DNA from: a virus
Length of the DNA: 52,355 nt
Direction: 5' to 3' (one strand)
IMG/VR virus record: IMGVR_UViG_3300044846_003805
Span: 1-52,355 of that record
This document shows positions 1 to 8,597 of the stretch, piece by piece. The stretch's first letter is position 1; every line of letters starts with the position of its first letter. A model generated the notes under the pieces. The model saw only the letters and a list, made by a program, of their open reading frames with translations, searched no databases and had not been told where the DNA came from. Both the position numbers and the translations under genes were made by a program.

Positions 1-1
1 G

Positions 2-91
2 AAAATAAAAATATTAAAATTACCTGAAGACAAAGACGTTTGTGATTTAAGAGGTGAAATTAATGATTATTATTATAATATAAAAGATTAG
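2..91 (+). CDS. C-terminal tail of a gene cut by the window edge
   Basis: An open frame enters from the left edge and gives 29 residues before a TAG stop. It contains LPEDKDVCDLRGE, a pattern that resembles the end of Toprim-type primase domains (LPxGKDxxDL), but 29 residues cannot settle this. The next gene starts three bases after the stop, so it probably belongs to the same operon as the ParB-like genes that follow. Confidence 0.5.
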   Translation, partial: KIKILKLPEDKDVCDLRGEINDYYYNIKD

Positions 92-93
92 TT

Positions 94-453
94 ATGGTAG
101 AGAAAAAAATTAAAGACCTTAAACCTTTGTATAAAGTGAGTAGTTTTAGGTTTGAAGAAAACCCTGAAGAGTATGAAAAAATCTATAATGAAATTAAAAA
201 AAATGGGTTTAATGATAAGGTTAGTAAAATATTCGTATCGTTAGATAATCACATTATTAATGGTCATCATAGAATTGAAATTTTAAAAAAAATATATGGT
301 GATGAGTATGTGATTAAAGTTAGACGAATACCTGTTAATAGATTCGTATATCTTTCATTTATGAATTTATTAGTGTTCTTATTTTTGCCAATTTTAATTT
401 TATTGTTTTTTATAAATCGCTCAATAAAAATTTTAAGAAATTTTAAGAAATAA
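94..453 (+). CDS. ParB/sulfiredoxin-like domain protein with C-terminal membrane segment (copy 1)
   Basis: The first 75 residues resemble the ParB/Srx nucleotide-binding fold. The signature is DNHIINGHHRIEIL near residues 51-64, matching the family motif (D/N)GHHR. From about residue 84 there is a strongly hydrophobic stretch that should form one or two membrane helices, followed by a basic tail. The domain should therefore face the cytoplasm while anchored in the inner membrane. ParB-like domains bind or hydrolyse CTP or act as nucleases in various phage and plasmid proteins; which applies is unknown. The next gene is a paralogue starting inside this stop codon (TAATG). Confidence 0.6.
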   Translation: MVEKKIKDLKPLYKVSSFRFEENPEEYEKIYNEIKKNGFNDKVSKIFVSLDNHIINGHHRIEILKKIYGDEYVIKVRRIPVNRFVYLSFMNLLVFLFLPILILLFFINRSIKILRNFKK

Positions 454-797
454 TGGTATTGGTTAAAGTGAAAGATTTAAAACCAACTTTTGGTGGTGAT
501 TCATTTAGTTGGGGGGATGGTAAATCAAAAAAATTGTATAAAGAAATATATAACAATGGTTTTGATTATGAAAAGAGTGTTATTACTGTAACAAACGACA
601 ACCATATAATTGACGGTCATCATAGGGTTAAAATATTAGAAGATATCTATGGTGGTGATTATGAAATATATGTTGAAAAATGGCGTGTTAGTCGTAAAAC
701 GTATATTACCTTATTAGTGACAATTTCATTGATTTTGTCACCATTTAATAAAACTTGTAGAAAAATTTTAAAATTTTTTTACGAAAAATACATGTAG
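453..797 (+). CDS. ParB/sulfiredoxin-like domain protein with C-terminal membrane segment (copy 2)
   Basis: Tandem paralogue of the preceding gene with the same layout: a ParB-like region containing NDNHIIDGHHRVKILED and YGGDYEIYVE, then a C-terminal hydrophobic segment from about residue 86 and a basic end. It overlaps the upstream gene by one base (TAATG). N-terminal regions diverge more than the GHHR core, so the duplication is not recent. Function unknown; a membrane-tethered nucleotide-binding or nuclease role is possible. Confidence 0.6.
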   Translation: MVLVKVKDLKPTFGGDSFSWGDGKSKKLYKEIYNNGFDYEKSVITVTNDNHIIDGHHRVKILEDIYGGDYEIYVEKWRVSRKTYITLLVTISLILSPFNKTCRKILKFFYEKYM

Positions 798-813
798 TTT
801 TTAAAATAAAAAG

Positions 814-1680
814 ATGGATTTAAAAGAGATTGCTAAAGATATTAGAAATATCTTAGATGGAAGAAGAGAGGATATTGGGTTAACTTTTGAGGAAGAGACT
901 CATAAGTACACAATGAATGATGGGTTGGGGTTTTCTCGTAGTGATTGGCCTTCAGTGTCGAAGGTAATGAAAATATTCTATGATGAGTTTCCTGCTGATG
1001 AGATTGCCGAGAAAAAAGCAAAAGGTGACCCGGTTGAAAAAGCTCGTTTATTAAAAGAGTGGGCGGATGCTGGAACATACTCAACAAATATGGGGTCAAG
1101 AACCCATTATTTTTTGGAACAAGAAACTATTAAATTATTTGGTGATTATAAAGATGTTCGACAACCAATATTTGAATGTGACTTTGAACAGATATTGAAG
1201 AGTGATAGTATGATTACTGCAGGTAAAGACTTCTTATCAATTATGATTGAGAGAGGTGCGATATTATTAGATACTGAGATTGTATTGGGTGACCCTGACT
1301 TAGGTTATACCGGTCAACCCGATAAAGTGTGGGTGATAATGAATAAAGAACAAACTGAGTTTGGTTTGGTGATTACCGATTGGAAGACTAATAAACCTAA
1401 AAATTTTGAGGTTAGTTATTTCACTAAACCAATGAAATACCCATTCCAAGCACAACCAAATAACGCATTGGGTCACTATTTCACACAATTGCCATTCTAT
1501 GGTAAGTTGATTTTGAAAATGTTAGAAGGTACGAAGTATGAGAATATTAAACTGTATGGTTGTATCATTGTTTTAATAAAAGAAGATGGTGAGTATGAAG
1601 AATTTAGAATTCCAAGAGAAGTTCAATCAACAATTTTAAATATGGATATGCAACCATACTTGAGTAAGTTAAGAAAATAA
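814..1680 (+). CDS. PD-(D/E)XK (RecB/Cas4-like) exonuclease
   Basis: A 288-residue protein with the RecB-family nuclease layout. GSRTHYFLE around residues 94-102 gives the conserved His (H98). DTEIV (E155) comes next, then TGQPDKVW (D170) and ITDWKTNKP (D189 and K191) form the catalytic D-(D/E)xK core. QLPFYGKLI is the helix often seen as QxxxY in this family. The enzyme is expected to be a metal-dependent DNA nuclease of replication, recombination or host-DNA breakdown, in keeping with the gp46/gp47-like genes 2-6 kb downstream. No helicase or Fe-S cluster cysteine set is present, so it is not a full Cas4. Confidence 0.75.
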   Translation: MDLKEIAKDIRNILDGRREDIGLTFEEETHKYTMNDGLGFSRSDWPSVSKVMKIFYDEFPADEIAEKKAKGDPVEKARLLKEWADAGTYSTNMGSRTHYFLEQETIKLFGDYKDVRQPIFECDFEQILKSDSMITAGKDFLSIMIERGAILLDTEIVLGDPDLGYTGQPDKVWVIMNKEQTEFGLVITDWKTNKPKNFEVSYFTKPMKYPFQAQPNNALGHYFTQLPFYGKLILKMLEGTKYENIKLYGCIIVLIKEDGEYEEFRIPREVQSTILNMDMQPYLSKLRK

Positions 1681-1693
1681 ATTATAATTAGAT

Positions 1694-1789
1694 ATGAATA
1701 ATGTGATAATTAGTCCTGTATGGTATTATACAACAACTTGGGACACTGTTGGTTTAGGAAAAATAAACGTCAAATATATAATAAAATGA
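1694..1789 (+). CDS. Small hypothetical protein (31 aa)
   Basis: A 31-codon frame (begins MNNVIISPVWYYTTTW) that fills the gap after the nuclease gene. Its stop overlaps the next start as ATGA, the usual junction in this genome, which supports translation. No family is recognised. Confidence 0.35.
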   Translation: MNNVIISPVWYYTTTWDTVGLGKINVKYIIK

Positions 1790-2043
1790 AAATTAGAATG
1801 AGTAAAAGTTATTCGGTGTATGAAGTTTACGACACCATTGAGATTAACAAAGAAGATTATCCTGAGTTAGAAGGAATGACTGACGAGGAGGCTGTTGCTT
1901 ATTTGGATGAAAATAAGTGGGAATTTCCGATTGAAGGTGGTAGTGAAGATTCTTTAGGTTCTGAGTTTGAATTCAATAGAGACATCATTAAAGATAAATA
2001 TATGAATGAGGAATACTCATTACACTTAATAAAAGAAGATTAG
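1786..2043 (+). CDS. Small acidic hypothetical protein
   Basis: 85 residues, rich in Asp and Glu, with no membrane segment or cysteine motif. The start at 1786 is chosen because it makes an ATGA overlap with the preceding micro-gene. An in-frame start 66 bases further upstream would run through that gene. A second Met four codons later is also possible. Family not recognised. Confidence 0.55.
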   Translation: MKIRMSKSYSVYEVYDTIEINKEDYPELEGMTDEEAVAYLDENKWEFPIEGGSEDSLGSEFEFNRDIIKDKYMNEEYSLHLIKED

Positions 2044-2044
2044 T

Positions 2045-2281
2045 ATGGAATTAAATCAACCAAGAATTGACTTGAAAAAACAACCAACAATTGTTTGTGA
2101 AAAGTGTAATAGTATGTACTTCAAGGAAGTCGTATTAATTAAAAAAGTCCCGGCATTAATGACGGGAAGTAAGGAAGATACGTTAGTTCCATTTCCAACA
2201 TATAGATGTGATGATTGTGGACACGTAAATTCCGAATTTGCATTATTCGACGATGATAATAAAACTAATCTGATTCAATAA
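2045..2281 (+). CDS. Zinc-ribbon protein
   Basis: 78 residues with two CxxC knuckles, CEKC near residue 18 and CDDC near residue 55, spaced as in a treble-clef or zinc-ribbon fold. Small zinc-ribbon proteins of this kind are common in T4-like phages of Bacteroidota. They could bind nucleic acid or modify transcription; the sequence alone does not say. It is tightly packed with its neighbours (one-base gap before, one-base overlap after). Confidence 0.65.
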   Translation: MELNQPRIDLKKQPTIVCEKCNSMYFKEVVLIKKVPALMTGSKEDTLVPFPTYRCDDCGHVNSEFALFDDDNKTNLIQ

Positions 2282-2520
2282 TGACACATAAAGAATTTTA
2301 TATTTGGTTAGATGGGTTTCTAACTAACAGATGTTGGACGGTAATCCAACAGAAGGATATTGAATCAATTAAAGATAAAATGAAAGGTGTTAAAGGTGAG
2401 TTAGACTTTGACATTGATAAATATAAAGGACATAAATCGTCAAACCCATTTAATCCGATTAACCCAATTATTGATGGGGTTAATGATGATTTTGGTCATC
2501 CCCCAAAAATTGTAATGTAA
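2281..2520 (+). CDS. Hypothetical protein
   Basis: 79 residues, starting at a TAATG overlap with the zinc-ribbon gene. The N-terminus (EFYIWLDGFL) looks like a short helix and the C-terminus is Pro/Asn-rich and probably disordered. No family recognised. Its place in a tight co-oriented operon supports it being real. Confidence 0.6.
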   Translation: MTHKEFYIWLDGFLTNRCWTVIQQKDIESIKDKMKGVKGELDFDIDKYKGHKSSNPFNPINPIIDGVNDDFGHPPKIVM

Positions 2521-2521
2521 T

Positions 2522-3469
2522 ATGAAATTAAAAGAATTTGTAGAAATCGCTTTAATAGGTAAAGAAGATGTATTAAATACACTAACTGATATTGAAAGTT
2601 TTGGTGCCTTATACGGTGTTGAATTAGAAAAATATAAGAAAATTATTAAAGAATGTGATGAATTTGCTAAATGTGATTCGTTAGATATTTTACCTATGCC
2701 GTTAGTTAAAGGTAAAAATGATAAAATTTACACAACTGAAACTATTAAATTATCCGATTTAATGGAATTTAAGGGTAGATGTTATTTATTATCGTTATCT
2801 TTAACACCTGAAATGTATGACCCAACACAGTTAATTAAACCTGTTAAGAATGGAGCGGCAATTGGTCCTGTTATGTATGACCCATTAACTTTTGAACCAA
2901 GAAAACATATTTTATTAACTTGGTCACCTGAAATGGCTCAAGATATGGTCGGTATGAGTAATGAATCAACATTGAGAAATGATATTCATAAGTTATTGGA
3001 TGATGTATTAGATAATCCTGAAGAATATAAAACTAAAGGTACGAGACATGTTTTGCTTAGAGGATTATTTGAGGTTGTTGATAAAAATGATGGGTCTGAA
3101 GTTGTTAGAAATCATTACAATATTGATTTAACCGCAGACAGAGAAGATGTTGGTTATGCGGTTTACTATTTCGAACAAAATGTTGTTAAACCTGGTGAAA
3201 TTGAGTTGAGGTTAAATAATAAAATTATACCATCACATTTAAAAGATAAATTTATTGATGAGATTGGGACTGACCCTAAGACAATCACTGAGGAATTGAT
3301 TAACAAGTTTTTAGATATTAATAACGTACCAAGACCATTTGATAATACTAGGTTAAAGGATTTTTTGAAAAAAAATAAAGAAGTTGAGGATAGAATGAGC
3401 GACTTTGAAAAAAATGATAAAAAGATAAAGAATATGATTCGTAAAACCCAAATGAATAGAAACTTATGA
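2522..3469 (+). CDS. Hypothetical protein upstream of the gp47-like nuclease
   Basis: 315 residues, soluble, with no recognised catalytic motif. The middle (about residues 90-230) looks like mixed alpha/beta and the last 40 residues are Lys/Asp/Glu-rich and probably helical. Its stop overlaps the start of the gp47-like gene as ATGA, suggesting translational coupling and a role in the same recombination or replication process, but that is inference from position only. Confidence 0.65.
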   Translation: MKLKEFVEIALIGKEDVLNTLTDIESFGALYGVELEKYKKIIKECDEFAKCDSLDILPMPLVKGKNDKIYTTETIKLSDLMEFKGRCYLLSLSLTPEMYDPTQLIKPVKNGAAIGPVMYDPLTFEPRKHILLTWSPEMAQDMVGMSNESTLRNDIHKLLDDVLDNPEEYKTKGTRHVLLRGLFEVVDKNDGSEVVRNHYNIDLTADREDVGYAVYYFEQNVVKPGEIELRLNNKIIPSHLKDKFIDEIGTDPKTITEELINKFLDINNVPRPFDNTRLKDFLKKNKEVEDRMSDFEKNDKKIKNMIRKTQMNRNL

Positions 3470-4245
3470 TTAAAAAGTTAGTACATTTTTCAGACCTACA
3501 CATTAGGTTATTTAAAGACCACGATTTATACCGTTCAATATTGAACGATATGTTTGACCGATTCAGAGAAATCAAACCTGATAGAATCGTATTTACAGGT
3601 GATTTGGTACATTCTAAAAACCAAATGACACCTGAGTTAATTGAGTTTGTTGCTGAGACATTAACCGAATGTTCTAAGATTGCAAAAACAATTTTGATTA
3701 TTGGTAACCACGATTTCCTTGAGAATAATATGTCAAGATTGGATGCGTTAACACCTATCATAGATTCATTGAAAAATGAAAACATTGTTTATTTAAAAAA
3801 TCGTGGAGAATACGAAGATGAAAATGTTGATTGGGTTGTATTCTCATTAATGGACCATAACATCCCCCCTGATATTGAAAAGACGGGTAGAACTAAGATT
3901 GGTTTATTCCACGGACCTGTTCAGGGATTAACAACCGACATCGGATATAAATTCGATAGTGGTTTTGAATCTGATAAGTTTGGGGGTTGTGATTTAGTGT
4001 TATGTGGTGATATCCACAAACGACAAGTATTCAACATACCTGGTGGTAAGAAAGCTTATATGGTTGGTTCTACTATCCAACAAAATTATGGTGAGACAAT
4101 TACTAAACACGGATTCGGAATTTATGACGTTGAGAAAGATGATTACAGTTTTGTTGATTTAGATAACCCAAGACCATTCTTATCATTTAAGTTGAGTTCT
4201 TATGATGACATTGAAAGTGGTAGTGAAAAACTAGCGAATGCTTAA
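3466..4245 (+). CDS. SbcD/Mre11-like metallophosphoesterase, T4 gp47-like recombination nuclease subunit
   Basis: All five calcineurin-type motifs are present: FSDLHI (D10, H12), GDLVHS (D46), GNHD (N81, H82), LFHGP (H149) and CGDIHKRQ (H184). These residues coordinate two Mn ions in Mre11/SbcD/gp47. In T4, gp47 with the ATPase gp46 resects DNA ends for recombination-dependent replication and helps degrade host DNA. At 259 residues it is about 80 shorter than T4 gp47, so the C-terminal capping region is reduced. The gp46-like partner lies 1.4 kb downstream, separated by three small genes. Confidence 0.9.
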   Translation: MIKKLVHFSDLHIRLFKDHDLYRSILNDMFDRFREIKPDRIVFTGDLVHSKNQMTPELIEFVAETLTECSKIAKTILIIGNHDFLENNMSRLDALTPIIDSLKNENIVYLKNRGEYEDENVDWVVFSLMDHNIPPDIEKTGRTKIGLFHGPVQGLTTDIGYKFDSGFESDKFGGCDLVLCGDIHKRQVFNIPGGKKAYMVGSTIQQNYGETITKHGFGIYDVEKDDYSFVDLDNPRPFLSFKLSSYDDIESGSEKLANA

Positions 4246-4984
4246 CATAAATTCGAAATATGAAAATGACATCCTACAGTATTGTAAAATAAACAATATT
4301 GAGGATGTTAATTTATTTGTAACACAATGTTTCAAACAAGGTTTTGATATAAAGAAATACGGATTTTTGGGAAATTCACTTAATGAAGGTGAAAAACACT
4401 TAAAAACTGAGGTAATTGTTGAAAAACGTGTAGAAATCCCTGTTGAAGTAATAAAGGAAGTTGAGAAAATAATTGAAGTTCCTATTGAAGTAAAAGTTAT
4501 TGAATATGTGGATAGAGAAGTTATTAAGGAAGTTCCTATCGAAAAAATCGTCACAAAAATAGAATATATTAGTGACAAAACATCTGAGAATGAACTGTTG
4601 TTAAAAATACAACAGTTGGATGAAACCATTTTCCACTTAAATGAAGATTTGGAGTCTGAAAGGCAAGAATTTTCCATTAAAACTAAAGAAATGGGAAATA
4701 TTTTCCAAGATGAAATGTCTAACAAGGATAAAATATTAGACGAACTTAGACGTGATTTAGACGAACTAAGTAATAAAAACGAAAATGTTGAAGTTATCAA
4801 AGAGGTTACTGTTGACAATTCAAAACAAAAAATGTTAGAATCGACGATATTGAATTTAAGAAAAGAATTATCGTTGAAAAACTCATTAATTGATGAGTTA
4901 ATTTTAAAAAATAAACAATTGGAATCTAATATTCAGCAACCTGCGGTTTATTTAAAAGGTTCCAATATATCAGAAAAAATGTAA
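4238..4984 (+). CDS. Long coiled-coil protein between the gp47-like and gp46-like genes
   Basis: 248 residues starting 8 bases inside the gp47-like gene. A short globular head (about 1-50) leads into a Val/Ile/Glu/Lys-rich region of imperfect repeats such as VIKEVEKIIEVPIEV and EVIKEVPIEKIV. Heptad-like coiled coil follows to about residue 235. The overlap with the nuclease gene suggests coupled translation. A structural or tethering partner of the nuclease complex is possible, but no homologue of known function is recognised. Confidence 0.65.
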   Translation: MLNINSKYENDILQYCKINNIEDVNLFVTQCFKQGFDIKKYGFLGNSLNEGEKHLKTEVIVEKRVEIPVEVIKEVEKIIEVPIEVKVIEYVDREVIKEVPIEKIVTKIEYISDKTSENELLLKIQQLDETIFHLNEDLESERQEFSIKTKEMGNIFQDEMSNKDKILDELRRDLDELSNKNENVEVIKEVTVDNSKQKMLESTILNLRKELSLKNSLIDELILKNKQLESNIQQPAVYLKGSNISEKM

Positions 4985-4986
4985 TT

Positions 4987-5331
4987 ATGGAAATTTTTAT
5001 TTGGGTATTAATGGCTTATGGTATGAGTAACATACTAGTTTATGGGTCAATATTTAATTGGTTAAGAAATGGTCTTAAAAGTTGGGGTGATAATCCTTTT
5101 ATGCCATTTCAGGGTATTGGTGGTTTTTTTGCCGATTTATTGTCTTGTATGATGTGTACAAGTACTTGGGTTGGTTTCTTTATTGGGTTGGCGGTGTATT
5201 CACCAACTAACTTACACTTAGGATGTAATAACCACGTATCTTGGTTCTTTGATGGGTTATTTGCGTCAGGATGTGTATGGGCGATTAATTCTATTGTTGA
5301 ATGGTTTGAGGAAAATAGACCTTCAAAATAA
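4987..5331 (+). CDS. Small membrane protein with CMMC motif (DUF1360-like)
   Basis: 114 residues with about three hydrophobic segments (residues 2-22, 45-75 and 85-105). The central LLSCMMCTSTWVGFFIGL resembles the CxxCxxxW core of DUF1360-type membrane proteins that many phages carry. It should sit in the inner membrane, with the Cys pair able to bind metal or form a disulphide. Function unknown. Confidence 0.55.
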   Translation: MEIFIWVLMAYGMSNILVYGSIFNWLRNGLKSWGDNPFMPFQGIGGFFADLLSCMMCTSTWVGFFIGLAVYSPTNLHLGCNNHVSWFFDGLFASGCVWAINSIVEWFEENRPSK

Positions 5332-5387
5332 TTTGACTATTGAGATTAAATTCTCTAATATTATTAAAACAATTTAAATTTAGAATA

Positions 5388-5627
5388 ATGGGTAAAAAAG
5401 CAAAAGAACACAGAAAAAAAGTTGAGAAACGTAACGCTCGTTTAAAACAAGAAAAAAACATCTTTGATAAAGCGTATAAATCTGCTATGGAAGCTAAAAT
5501 GGCTGAATTAAAAGATAAATTCGCTAACTTATCTGATGAAGAAGTTAATATCGCGTTAAATAACGAAATTGTTGAAGTAACTGACTTTGAACCAACTACT
5601 GAAACAGAAACTGAAACTGCAAACTAA
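5388..5627 (+). CDS. Small charged coiled-coil protein
   Basis: 79 residues: a very basic N-terminus (MGKKAKEHRKKVEKRNARLK), a central helix and an acidic Thr/Glu tail. The start at 5388 is preferred over an upstream in-frame start at 5340, because the region before 5388 is low-complexity AT leader sequence and the upstream extension is hydrophobic and unlike the rest. It may bind nucleic acid; no family is recognised. Confidence 0.6.
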   Translation: MGKKAKEHRKKVEKRNARLKQEKNIFDKAYKSAMEAKMAELKDKFANLSDEEVNIALNNEIVEVTDFEPTTETETETAN

Positions 5628-5628
5628 T

Positions 5629-7953
5629 ATGAGTGTTGATTTAACTAAGTTCGATAATCCTTACGTACAAGTAGTTTGGGAGGATTATGCTGAGAACTTT
5701 ACACAAGAGAAAATTAAGAGTGTTAAACATTATTTCCAACAAAAGTATTCGACAACGAATATCAATGTAATTACCAAAACTAAAGTTAGTAAGGAAACAA
5801 CACATAATGTTGACATTTCTTTTAATATCTTGGATAAAAATTATCAGTTAACTTTAGTTGAGTCATTCTTAAAATCTAAGTCTAACGAGGGTTACTACGA
5901 TAAAATCTATGAGTTAGATAATCAAGTGGATAATAAAATGATAATGAACCAATCTGAGGTAACCCCCTTTAAAAAATGGTTTATTAAAAACATTGAGTTC
6001 TCCAACTTCTTATCTTATGGTGAGAACCAACGATTAGATTTTGATAAGTGTGATGGTATTTCAGTAGTGGAATCAAACCCACCTAACTTTGGTGGTAAAA
6101 CGGTACTTAGTGTCGATTTACTATTCTTTCTATTCTTTAACGAAACGACTAAAACTACTAAGGCAGAAGAAATCTTTAATAGATTTACAGATAAGAATAA
6201 GGTATCAGTTAAAGGTGAGATTGTTATTGATGGGGATGATTATATCATTGAGAGAAACATTACTCGTAAATTATCAAAAAGTGGTGATTGGACAGTTAAG
6301 ACAGAATTAGATTTCTTCAAAAAATTGGCTGATGGGAGTTTACAAAACTTTACAGGTGAACAGAGACGTGAAACTGAAGCGTTTATTAAAACTTCCATCG
6401 GTACAAAAGAAGATTTTTTGATGACAATCTTAACTACCGCAACAAACCTTGAAGAGTTAATTGATTCTAAACCAACTGCTCGTGGTCAGGTCTTGTCTCG
6501 ATTTATGGGTCTTGATTTCCTTAAAAGAAAAGAAGACACAGGGAAAGAATTGTATAGTGAGTTCTCAAAATCAATGATATCGAATGTGTATAATTCGGAA
6601 TCATTAAAAACTGATATTGAGACTTACAAAACAAATATTCAGACAATGACTGATGAAAATGTTGAGTTACAAAAAACTTTGATTGATATACAAGACCGAA
6701 TCATTAAAGGTCAAGAATATCGTGATAGTTTGATGCAGAGTAAACACACTGATATTGACCGAGAAATTAGTCAATTATCACCTGAGAAAGTTAATGGTGA
6801 AATACTACTATTAACTAGTCAGAAAGGTGGGGTTGAAAAACAGTTGTTGGAATTAAGGGTTGTTGAACCAAGTGAGTTTTATCACGAAGATAAACACGAT
6901 GAGGTTAAGAATGAGTACAACATTCAATACAAAGAGTCTGTTAGGGTTCAAAGTGAAATTACATCTATCGAAAAATTACAGTCATCGGTAAGTGGGGGTA
7001 TCATTTGTGAACACTGTGGTATTGATTTAATGAACGCTTCAATTACTCAAGCAAAAATCAATGAACTTGCAGGTTTTATCACGCATAAAGACCAAATTGA
7101 GGGGTTAATGACGGTTTTATCAGGCAAAGAGAAAGGTTTTGTTGCTCTTAAAAAAGAGTTTGATGAGTATGAGAAAAATAAGTTAATCAAGGAAAAATAC
7201 GAACTAACGATTGAGTCTTATGATTTAAAAATCAAAGGATTGAATGACAAGTTACAAAAGTATAATGAGTTACAAGACAAAATTTTGGCGAACGATAAAA
7301 TCGAGAACCAATTATTGAAGGCAGGTCAACGAATTACTGAATTGGAAACTGAAAAGAATGGTACAAATCGAAAGATTGATGGTAACGTTTACCAAATAGA
7401 AACACTTGAAGGTAAGATTACTGATAATCTTAAAAAGATTGAAAAAATTCTTGAGGAATCCGAGAAAGAAAAGATTTATAAATTGTACTTGGAAATTTAT
7501 GGTAAGAATGGGATTTCAAAACACATTATGAAAACTATGATGCCGTTGATTAACTCGGAGTTACAACGATTACTTGAAGATAGTTCTCATTTCAGATTAG
7601 AAGTTAGGATTAACGATAAGAATGAGGTTGAATTTATTATGGTTGATAATAATACTCAGGTTGAGAAGAATATCGCGTCAGGTTCAGGTTATGAACGTAC
7701 TATTGCATCCTTAGCGTTGAGAGCGGTGTTGAGTAAAATTTGTTCACTACCTAAACCAAATATTATTGTCTTTGATGAGGTGTTTGGTAAAATATCTAAC
7801 GATAACTTAGATATGGTTTCAGAGTTCTTTACTAAGATTAAAGAATACTTTGAGAAGATATTTGTTATTACGCACAATCCAATGGTTACAAATTGGGCGG
7901 ATAATGTTGTTAAAGTTAGGAAAGAAGAAAATATTAGTTATGTTACCCAATAA
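5629..7953 (+). CDS. SbcC/Rad50-like ATPase, T4 gp46-like, with an extra N-terminal domain
   Basis: 774 residues. The ABC-ATPase head begins near residue 115 (WFIKNIEFSNFLSYGENQ). Its P-loop is degenerate, NPPNFGGKT, keeping the Lys (K157) and Thr but lacking two of the usual glycines. Two coiled-coil arms flank a zinc hook, CEHC (C460, C463). The signature SGSGYERT and Walker B IIVFDEVFG (D716, E717) are intact. With the gp47-like nuclease it should form the end-resection complex. The first 115 residues have no counterpart in T4 gp46 (about 560 aa). The start at 5629 fits the tight junction with the upstream gene; an in-frame start at 5587 lies inside that gene. Confidence 0.88.
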   Translation: MSVDLTKFDNPYVQVVWEDYAENFTQEKIKSVKHYFQQKYSTTNINVITKTKVSKETTHNVDISFNILDKNYQLTLVESFLKSKSNEGYYDKIYELDNQVDNKMIMNQSEVTPFKKWFIKNIEFSNFLSYGENQRLDFDKCDGISVVESNPPNFGGKTVLSVDLLFFLFFNETTKTTKAEEIFNRFTDKNKVSVKGEIVIDGDDYIIERNITRKLSKSGDWTVKTELDFFKKLADGSLQNFTGEQRRETEAFIKTSIGTKEDFLMTILTTATNLEELIDSKPTARGQVLSRFMGLDFLKRKEDTGKELYSEFSKSMISNVYNSESLKTDIETYKTNIQTMTDENVELQKTLIDIQDRIIKGQEYRDSLMQSKHTDIDREISQLSPEKVNGEILLLTSQKGGVEKQLLELRVVEPSEFYHEDKHDEVKNEYNIQYKESVRVQSEITSIEKLQSSVSGGIICEHCGIDLMNASITQAKINELAGFITHKDQIEGLMTVLSGKEKGFVALKKEFDEYEKNKLIKEKYELTIESYDLKIKGLNDKLQKYNELQDKILANDKIENQLLKAGQRITELETEKNGTNRKIDGNVYQIETLEGKITDNLKKIEKILEESEKEKIYKLYLEIYGKNGISKHIMKTMMPLINSELQRLLEDSSHFRLEVRINDKNEVEFIMVDNNTQVEKNIASGSGYERTIASLALRAVLSKICSLPKPNIIVFDEVFGKISNDNLDMVSEFFTKIKEYFEKIFVITHNPMVTNWADNVVKVRKEENISYVTQ

Positions 7954-7984
7954 TTTGTTGGATTCGATTTTTTAGTTATCTTTG
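7954..7984 (+). promoter_or_regulatory. Bacteroidota-type promoter
   Basis: TTTG (7954-7957), 19 bases, then TATCTTTG (7977-7984) match the Bacteroidota primary-sigma consensus TTTG-N19-TAnnTTTG. It lies just after the gp46-like gene and 15 bases before the ATG at 8000, so it should drive the next gene and the sigma factor. Confidence 0.75.
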
Positions 7985-7999
7985 TTAAAAATAGTAGTT

Positions 8000-8596
8000 A
8001 TGAAACCTAAGAATATGAAATTTAAGTTTATCTTATTTTTGTTTGTTAAGAGTAAAAATCAAGATAATTACGTTACTGAAATAGCGGAAGAAATTGCTAT
8101 TTTAACAAAGAGTTCTAACATTAGATTCTATTATGGGCCTGAGGCTTCGGTGTTTACGTTTTCAACAGATGAAACATTGAAATCAGTTCAAGAATTTATG
8201 GATATAATATTAAGTGAAGATAAACCTGTTTACTTTTTATTACCATATGAACCTGACAACTTGTCATTTGGGTTACCAAGTGATATATCATCACACTTAT
8301 TTGGTGACACAACCCCTGACAAAAAGTCAGACTTTAATTTTACGGAACGAAAATTGAGTGACTTTAACTCTATAAGCGAAGAAATGTTTGACGACATTAT
8401 GAGTTTATATAGTGATGATGAAGATGATGATGAAATCTCTAAACTAATTAGAAAAACTAAGGAGATTAAAGTTAGTGATGTTGTGAGTGAAGATGTATTT
8501 AATTCAATTTTGGATAAAATAAGTACTCAAGGTAGAGCGTCATTAACAGAAAAAGAAGTATCTTTGTTAAACAAGTATTCAAACCAAATTAAATAA
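8000..8596 (+). CDS. Hypothetical protein with DUF6576-like C-terminus
   Basis: 198 residues. An N-terminal alpha/beta part is followed by an acidic linker (DDEDDDE near residue 142). The last 35 residues contain ILDKISTQGRASLTEKEVSLL, which resembles the small helical domain DUF6576 found at the end of Bacteroidota proteins (LDKIsxxGxxSLTxeExxxL). The ATG at 8000 is chosen because the promoter ends at 7984; an upstream TTG lies inside the -7 box. It precedes the sigma factor by one base and is probably co-expressed with it. Confidence 0.6.
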   Translation: MKPKNMKFKFILFLFVKSKNQDNYVTEIAEEIAILTKSSNIRFYYGPEASVFTFSTDETLKSVQEFMDIILSEDKPVYFLLPYEPDNLSFGLPSDISSHLFGDTTPDKKSDFNFTERKLSDFNSISEEMFDDIMSLYSDDEDDDEISKLIRKTKEIKVSDVVSEDVFNSILDKISTQGRASLTEKEVSLLNKYSNQIK

Positions 8597-8597
8597 T

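Noticed and set aside
4231-4818. 195-codon minus-strand open frame (Ser/Thr/Ile-rich)
   Set aside because: Shadow of the coiled-coil gene at 4238-4984; its composition follows from the Lys/Glu codons on the other strand and it has no promoter.
5587-5628. Extended gp46 start at 5587
   Set aside because: Lies inside the preceding gene; the ATG at 5629 fits the packing rule of this genome.
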